64,000 bases of DNA, taken from assembly GCF_009749465.1 (NCBI RefSeq), contig NZ_WBIS01000001.1, forward strand, positions 124,001 through 188,000, read 5' to 3'. A model generated the notes under the pieces. The model did not search any database, was not told the DNA's origin, and saw only the letters and a list, made by a program, of their open reading frames with translations. The translations under genes and the position numbers were made by a program. This DNA is from Agromyces terreus (GTDB lineage: Bacteria; Actinomycetota; Actinomycetes; Actinomycetales; Microbacteriaceae). Of the stretch, positions 58,859-64,000 are shown piece by piece. Every line of letters begins with the position of its first letter. Position 1 is the first letter of the stretch.

Positions 58859-60502
58859 TCAGGCGGCCTCGAGCGAGTGCGCGTCGAGGATCGTGTAGCT
58901 GTAGCCCTGCTCGGCGAGGAACCGCTGCCGGTTCTGCGCGAAGTCCTGGTCGACCGTGTCGCGCGAGACGAGCGTGTAGAAGTTCGCGGTGAGGCCGGAC
59001 TCCTTGGGGCGCAGCAGCCGGCCGAGACGCTGGGCCTCCTCCTGCCGCGAGCCGTAGGATCCGGACACCTGGATGGCGACCGTCGCCTCGGGCAGGTCGA
59101 CCGAGAAGTTCGCGACCTTCGACACGACGAGCACCTGCGTGGTGCCGTCGCGGAACTCCTGGAAGAGGCGCTCGCGCTCGTCGACGGGCGTCGCGCCCGT
59201 CAGCTGCGGGGCGTCGAGCGCCTCGGCGAGCTCGTCGATCTGGTCGAGGTACTGGCCGATGACCAGGATGCGCTCGCCGCGATGCTTCTCGACGAGCTCT
59301 CGGACGACGTCGAGCTTCGCGGGCGCGGTGGCGGCGAGCCGGTAGCGCTCGTCGTCGGCGGATGCCGCGTACGCGAGCCGCTCGGAGGCGGGCAGGTCGA
59401 TGCGCACCTCGTAGCAGGCCGCGGGGGAGATGAAGCCCTGCGCCTCGATCTCCTTCCAGGGGGCGTCGAACCGCTTGGGGCCGATGAGGCTGAACACGTC
59501 GCCCTCGCGACCGTCTTCGCGCACGAGCGTCGCCGTGAGGCCGAGACGGCGGCGGGCCTGGAGCTCGGCGGTGAGCTTGAACACGGGCGCGGGCAGCAGG
59601 TGCACCTCGTCGTAGACCACGAGTCCCCAGTCGAGGGCGTCGAGGAGGGCGAGGTGGGCGTACTCCCCCTTCCGCTTCGCGGTGAGGATCTGGTAGGTCG
59701 CGATGGTGACGGGCTTGACCTCTTTCGTCTGGCCCGAGTACTCGCCGATCTCCTCGGACGTGAGCGAGGTGCGCTTCAGCAGTTCGTCGCGCCACTGGCG
59801 TGCCGACACGGTGTTCGTGACGAGGATGAGCGTGGTCGTCTTCGCGGTGGCCATCGCCCCTGCGCCGACGAGGGTCTTGCCCGCGCCGCAGGGGAGCACG
59901 ACGACGCCCGAGCCGCCGTCGAAGAAGTTGTCGACCGCCTTCTGCTGGTAGCTGCGAAGCTGCCAGCCCGACTCGTCGAGCGCGATCGGATGCGGCGTGC
60001 CCGGCGTGTACCCGGCGAGGTCCTCGGCCGGCCAGCCGAGCTTGACGAGTTCTTGCTTCAGCGCGCCGCGCGCCCAGGCGTCGACGAGGAAGCCGGATTC
60101 GTCGATGCGCTCGAGCAGCAGGGGGGCGATGCGCTTCGCACCGGCGACCTCGGTGAGCACGGCGAGGTCGTCGGACCTCAGGCGGAGTGCGCCGTCGTCG
60201 GTGCGATCGACAACGAGCCGCCCGTATCGCGCGACGGTCTCGCGCATGTCGACGGACACGGTCTGCGGCACCGGGAACTTGGCGTACTTCTCGAGCGTGC
60301 CGAGCATGTCTTCGGCGGTGTGGCCCGCGGCTCTGGCGTTCCAGAGCCCGAGGCGCGTGATGCGGTAGGTGTGCACGTGCTCGGGTGCGCGTTCGAGTTC
60401 TGCGAAGATCGCGAGGTCGTGCCGCGCGTCCTCCGCCAGGGGGTGCGCGACCTCGAGGAGCACGGTGCGGTCGCTCTGCACGATGAGGGGGCCGTCTGAC
60501 AT
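58859..60502 (-). CDS. XPB/Rad25-family DNA helicase
   Basis: This 547-residue superfamily-2 helicase has Walker A PCGAGKTLV, DEVH box, motif III LTATL followed by the RED motif (VREDGRE), motif VI QRLGRLLRPK and a thumb region. It is the archaeal/actinobacterial XPB, acting in DNA repair or transcription-coupled unwinding. The start is ATG at 60502. The helicase-associated gene lies 57 bases upstream in the same direction. Confidence 0.93.
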   Translation of the reverse strand: MSDGPLIVQSDRTVLLEVAHPLAEDARHDLAIFAELERAPEHVHTYRITRLGLWNARAAGHTAEDMLGTLEKYAKFPVPQTVSVDMRETVARYGRLVVDRTDDGALRLRSDDLAVLTEVAGAKRIAPLLLERIDESGFLVDAWARGALKQELVKLGWPAEDLAGYTPGTPHPIALDESGWQLRSYQQKAVDNFFDGGSGVVVLPCGAGKTLVGAGAMATAKTTTLILVTNTVSARQWRDELLKRTSLTSEEIGEYSGQTKEVKPVTIATYQILTAKRKGEYAHLALLDALDWGLVVYDEVHLLPAPVFKLTAELQARRRLGLTATLVREDGREGDVFSLIGPKRFDAPWKEIEAQGFISPAACYEVRIDLPASERLAYAASADDERYRLAATAPAKLDVVRELVEKHRGERILVIGQYLDQIDELAEALDAPQLTGATPVDERERLFQEFRDGTTQVLVVSKVANFSVDLPEATVAIQVSGSYGSRQEEAQRLGRLLRPKESGLTANFYTLVSRDTVDQDFAQNRQRFLAEQGYSYTILDAHSLEAA

Positions 60503-60559
60503 AACCGTCGAGTCTACGCCCGGATCATGTGAGGGCGGCCGCTCGGGGCGGGATCGACC

Positions 60560-62428
60560 TCAGACGTTCGACGGTGCGGGCACGACCGCGGCGATCGCGG
60601 AGAGCGGCAGCGTGCGCTCGATGTCGGCCTTGCGGTCGCGCGCCCTGAGCCGCCCGTTCGCCACGCTCGCGGGTGCGAGCAGGTAGTCGGCCGTGGTGCC
60701 GCCCGGCATGCGCACGGTGACGGTCAGGGTCTCCTTCGCGCGCGCTGCGGCCTCGAGCTGTCGCGCGAGCCAGGCGACCTCGGTGGCGTCGTCGTCGGCC
60801 ACGACGAGCACCCGGTCGAGCAGCGCGCCCAGGGGGTCGGTCGCGGGCGGCGCCGGGGGGGACTGCGCGAGGTGGTGGCGGCGGAGCCGGAGGATGGCGC
60901 CCTCGCGGTCCTCGGCGGCGGCGGGGTACCTCGCGTCGGAGAGTGCCCAGAAGACGACGTCGGGTGCGAAGCGCGAGAGCAGGCGGTGCGGGCCGACCTG
61001 TCGCAGCCCGATGGCGCTGAGCGCCTGATCGACCGCGAGGGTGCGCACGAGCTGCTCGTCGTCGGAGCGCACGACGGTGCGGGCCGGAAATTCGGCGTCG
61101 TCGGCGGATGCCACGCGCACGCTGCCGAACCGCTTGGACGCCTCCTCGACGAGGTACGCCACCGGCTGCGGGATGCCCGTCAGGGAGATCTCGAGCAGGA
61201 ACTCGAGGATCGTCTCGGCCGATTCGCCGGCGGCGAGGCCGCGGTTCACGGATGCCGCGCTGACGCGATACGTCGAGGCGAGGTCGCGGGCCTCGACCTC
61301 GGCGAAGCCCCGGAGCCGGGCGTCGAGCGCCGGCTCGAGGGGGCCGGGGGCGACGACGGTGAGGTCGTGCTGCAGGTAGACCCTCGACACCTCGGCGGGG
61401 AAGTGGGCCGAGAGGATGGCGGCGGCGCGTTCGACCTCGCCGGCGAGCACGAGCCGCCCCGATTCGACCGGTTCGCCCGCCACGGCGAGGCCGAGCGCCT
61501 CGGCGTCGTCGACGAGGCGGTCGAGCCCGTCGTCGAGCCAGCGGCCGCCCGCGGGGTACAGCCACCGCACGTCGTCGCGGAGGTCGGTCGACGAGAGGGT
61601 CTCGCTGCGACGCGCGACGAGCTCGCGGAGCATCGGCGGGATGCGGCTGAGCCACTGCTCGGCGAGACGCTGCCACCGATCGGCGGCATTGCACTGGGTC
61701 CACGCCGCCCCGACGTCGGACTCGAGCCAGTATGCACCGTCGCGCAGCACGAGTCCGGCCTCGTCGGCGCGGTGGAAGAGCCGCGGGAGCGCCTCGAGGT
61801 CGATGCCGCACACCTCGGCGAGCCGCTTCGAATCGGGCAGCGTGAGGCCGCCCTTCGCGAGCTCCCGCGCGGGCTGCACGCCGAGGGCCGCGAGAAGCTC
61901 GGCGGTGGCGGCGACGGTGGCGTACGCCGTCTCGGACGCACGGCGGTCGAGGATCGTGCGATCGACCTCGTCGACCCCGACGAGCACGGGCGGGGCGGGC
62001 GCGGCCAGCTCCGCGGCATCCGGGACGTCGCGGCCGATGCGCACCGCGAGGCGGCTCGACACCGCGCCCGGCAGGTGGACGCGCTCGCCGTCGAGGACGA
62101 GCAGCAGGATCTCGGCCAGCCGGCCGACGAGTTCGGGCACCGCGGCGGTCAGGTCAGCGGATGCCCCGAGCCGGCCGAGCTCGACGGCGATCGCGTCGAC
62201 GGTGGTGTCGGAATGGTCGGCGGTGGTCAGCTCGGCGGCCGCCGCGAGCGTCGCGAGGCGCGGGCGGTCGAGGCGGGAGATGGCGTGGTCGAGCGAGTCG
62301 GGCGCGAGGAGCACCTCGGCGAGATCGAACAGGTCTCGGATGCCGGTCGTGTCGAACTCGCGCGTCTGCAGCGCGGCCGCGAGGTCTGGTCGGGGCAGCG
62401 CGCGGAGTCGCGCGGCGAGTTCGAGCAT
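60560..62428 (-). CDS. Helicase-associated protein of the XPB partner type
   Basis: This 622-residue protein has an N-terminal region of repeated helices (LRALPRPDLAAALQTREFDTTGIRDLFDLAEVLLAP) and a later part resembling the XPB N-terminal damage-recognition fold. Homologues such as Rv0862c sit beside XPB in actinobacteria. No enzyme motif is visible. It probably contacts the helicase or DNA. It is in the same operon as XPB. Confidence 0.75.
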   Translation of the reverse strand: MLELAARLRALPRPDLAAALQTREFDTTGIRDLFDLAEVLLAPDSLDHAISRLDRPRLATLAAAAELTTADHSDTTVDAIAVELGRLGASADLTAAVPELVGRLAEILLLVLDGERVHLPGAVSSRLAVRIGRDVPDAAELAAPAPPVLVGVDEVDRTILDRRASETAYATVAATAELLAALGVQPARELAKGGLTLPDSKRLAEVCGIDLEALPRLFHRADEAGLVLRDGAYWLESDVGAAWTQCNAADRWQRLAEQWLSRIPPMLRELVARRSETLSSTDLRDDVRWLYPAGGRWLDDGLDRLVDDAEALGLAVAGEPVESGRLVLAGEVERAAAILSAHFPAEVSRVYLQHDLTVVAPGPLEPALDARLRGFAEVEARDLASTYRVSAASVNRGLAAGESAETILEFLLEISLTGIPQPVAYLVEEASKRFGSVRVASADDAEFPARTVVRSDDEQLVRTLAVDQALSAIGLRQVGPHRLLSRFAPDVVFWALSDARYPAAAEDREGAILRLRRHHLAQSPPAPPATDPLGALLDRVLVVADDDATEVAWLARQLEAAARAKETLTVTVRMPGGTTADYLLAPASVANGRLRARDRKADIERTLPLSAIAAVVPAPSNV

Positions 62429-62437
62429 CGTCTCCGA

Positions 62438-62713
62438 TCAGTTCGTTCGAGGGCGCGTGGATCGGGCGCGCTTCACCGCGTGCACGATGAGCAGGGAGAT
62501 GAGCAGCAGGAAGCCCAGCGGAAGCGCGAACCACGGCAGCATGATGACGACGGGCCAGAGGCCCTGGCTGAAGCCGTCGTTCTCGGCCGCACCCGCCATG
62601 GTGCCGACCATCACGGCGATGAACGCGGCGACGGACAGCAGCACCATCGCGGTGAACATGTACGCGAGGATGCGTTCGAGACGCTGACTGTCGGCCTGCC
62701 GGGGTTCACTCAC
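62438..62713 (-). CDS. Small two-helix membrane protein
   Basis: This 91-residue protein has a cytosolic start (PRQADSQRLERIL) and two membrane helices (about 17-42 and 52-78) with a basic C-terminus. It lies nine bases upstream of the helicase-associated gene on the same strand. No function is known. It is divergent from the cold-shock gene. Confidence 0.65.
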   Translation of the reverse strand: MSEPRQADSQRLERILAYMFTAMVLLSVAAFIAVMVGTMAGAAENDGFSQGLWPVVIMLPWFALPLGFLLLISLLIVHAVKRARSTRPRTN

Positions 62714-62819
62714 TCCTCAAGGATACGGCAGCGGCGTCTCGCGGGGGGCCGGGACTCTAGACTGGTCGTTGCAGGGCGCGCGCATTCGGCGCGCCTCCGA
62801 CATGAGCGAGGTTCACACG

Positions 62820-63200
62820 ATGCCCACCGGCAAGGTCAAGTTCTACGACGAGGAGAAGGGGTTCGGCTTCATCAGCTCAGATGACGGCCAGGAGGTCTTC
62901 CTCCACGCTTCCGCTCTTCCCGCCGGCGCGACCGTGCGTGCGGGCTCTCGCCTCGAGTTCGGCGTGGCCGAGGGCAAGCGCGGCGCTCAGGCGCTTTCGG
63001 TGCGGGTGCTCGACGCGCCCGTCAGCCTCACCAAGCTCAACCGCAAGCCCGCCGACGACATGGCGATCATCGTCGAAGACGTCGTGAAGGTGCTCGACGG
63101 CATCGGGGCCGACCTCCGCCGGGGCCGTTACCCCGAGAAGTCGAAGGCCCGCACGGTCGCGGCCGTGCTGCGCAAGGTGGCTGACGACCTGGATGCCTGA
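62820..63200 (+). CDS. Cold-shock protein with a C-terminal extension
   Basis: This 126-residue protein has a CSD domain (GKVKFYDEEKGFGFI, VFLHASAL) and a 55-residue helical extension, as in mycobacterial CspB. The extension may bind RNA or a partner. The ATG at 62820 is the first codon of the CSD. A hairpin in the leader (62775-62795) may shape translation. The stop overlaps the DUF3027 gene by eight bases. Confidence 0.88.
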   Translation: MPTGKVKFYDEEKGFGFISSDDGQEVFLHASALPAGATVRAGSRLEFGVAEGKRGAQALSVRVLDAPVSLTKLNRKPADDMAIIVEDVVKVLDGIGADLRRGRYPEKSKARTVAAVLRKVADDLDA

Positions 63201-63996
63201 GCTTCCCGATTCCGAGATCCGAGCGGATGCCCCGACCGACGTCGAGGCGTCGGCGCCCGTCGAGACGCTCGACGCCGACGTGACGGAGGCCGCGGACGCG
63301 ACCGAGGCCGCGGACCCGACGGAAGGTGCTGACGCGACGGACGGTGCTGAGGCGACCGAGGTCGCCGACGCGCCCGCAGCCCATGAGCCCGACCCCGTGC
63401 TGCTCGCGTCGGTCGACCTCGCGCGCCGGGCCCTGCTCGAGACGACCGCGCCCGAGACCGTCGGGTCGGTCCTCGGCCACGTGGTCGAAGACGAGCATGT
63501 GCTCACCCTGCATTTCGCCTCCGACCTCGCCGGCTATCCGGGGTGGCACTGGAGCGTCACGCTCGTGCGCGTCGAGGACGCCGAGCCGACGATCGTCGAG
63601 ACGCAGCTGCTGCCCGGGGAACGGGCGCTGCTCGCCCCCGCGTGGATCCCGTGGTCCGAACGGCTCGCCGACTACCGTGCGGCGCAGGCGGCCGCGGCCG
63701 CGGCCGCGCGCGAGGCCGCCGACGGCCACGGCGAGGGCGACGACCTCGACGACGCCTCCGAAGAGCTCGAGATCGTCGCCGACGACGCGTTCGACAATGA
63801 CGCTGACGACCACGACGATGACGATCACGACGATGACGATCACGACGTCGAAGTCGACGACGAAAACGATGAGGATCACGACGACGACGGGCTCGACGGG
63901 GACCACGACGACCTCGATGTCGATGTCGATGTCGATGTCGACGCCGACGACGACGCGCACGACGACCTCGACGTCGACGACGACCGCGACGACTGA
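63193..63996 (+). CDS. DUF3027 protein with an Asp/His-rich tail
   Basis: This 267-residue protein has an acidic, repetitive N-terminus (about 1-65), then a DUF3027 core with HWSVTLVRVEDAEPTIVETQLLPGERALLAPAW and WSERLADYRAAQ. Its C-terminal 80 residues are almost only Asp, His, Glu and Val. DUF3027 is a conserved actinobacterial protein of unknown function, often near cspB. The tail could bind divalent metals. It ends four bases from the window end, so it is complete. Confidence 0.8.
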   Translation: MPELPDSEIRADAPTDVEASAPVETLDADVTEAADATEAADPTEGADATDGAEATEVADAPAAHEPDPVLLASVDLARRALLETTAPETVGSVLGHVVEDEHVLTLHFASDLAGYPGWHWSVTLVRVEDAEPTIVETQLLPGERALLAPAWIPWSERLADYRAAQAAAAAAAREAADGHGEGDDLDDASEELEIVADDAFDNDADDHDDDDHDDDDHDVEVDDENDEDHDDDGLDGDHDDLDVDVDVDVDADDDAHDDLDVDDDRDD

Positions 63997-64000
63997 CCCG

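Overview
This window is a high-GC actinobacterial chromosome segment, most likely from Micrococcales/Microbacteriaceae. That placement rests on GC-rich codon use, the linked ORFs pst / senX3-regX3 / phoU / ppk, a carD-ispDF-cysS-rlmB block, an XPB helicase with its associated protein, WXG100 and CarD proteins, and a FolP2-type pterin enzyme. A genus such as Agromyces fits, but that is only a guess. No phage, insertion sequence, CRISPR array, rRNA operon or replication origin was seen.

Layout. 1-2.7 kb: the end of an APC permease, a YbaK/EbsC-type deacylase, and an HTH regulator with a cysteine-rich tail. 2.7-7 kb: galactose catabolism, with galT-galK divergent from a DeoR regulator and galM across an AT-rich operator. 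7-9.5 kb: a MarP-like membrane protease and an F420-type oxidoreductase. 9.5-10.9 kb: a small accessory patch. It holds a tRNA-Lys(UUU) gene split by a group I intron, a 3' fragment of another tRNA, and a gene for an HNH endonuclease-like protein. 11-14.5 kb: a transglutaminase-like protein, a MerR regulator and an aminotransferase IV. 14.7-22 kb: a chitin module of one large LuxR regulator and two secreted GH18 chitinases. Both chitinase genes are preceded by the same palindromic core. 22-26 kb: pstSCAB with a PHO box upstream of pstS.

26-37.3 kb: a phosphate and nitrogen control region with a Nudix/phosphatase, ppk, glnR, phoU, senX3 and regX3. It also carries nitrobindin, ygfZ and phosphoglycerate mutase. 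37.3-42.3 kb: a lipoprotein, carD, a fused ispDF, cysS and rlmB, in an order also known from mycobacteria. 42.3-49.8 kb: a DUF4032 kinase-like protein, a multi-sugar ABC ATPase, a DsbA-like protein, tRNA-Thr(UGU), a YdcZ-type transporter, a nitroreductase, msrB and cell-envelope genes. 49.9-55.9 kb: a DUF3048 lipoprotein, CIRCE-controlled groEL, a WXG100 protein and a two-component system. 56-64 kb: an FAD reductase, folP2 with a RibD-like reductase, the XPB helicase pair, and a cold-shock protein with a DUF3027 protein.

How the genes work together. Phosphate sensing (SenX3-RegX3, PhoU), uptake (PstSCAB) and storage (Ppk) sit within about 15 kb. The LuxR regulator probably binds the shared palindromes and controls both chitinases. 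DeoR probably controls the gal genes through two TTGCAA boxes 22 bp apart.

The two signals I find most unusual are the intron-split tRNA-Lys with its HNH neighbour, and the octamer CGGATGCC. By hand I find about 48 copies of the octamer over both strands, against roughly five expected from base composition. A run of G and C homopolymers at 46166-46245 looks like an assembly fault and should be checked before that stretch is trusted.
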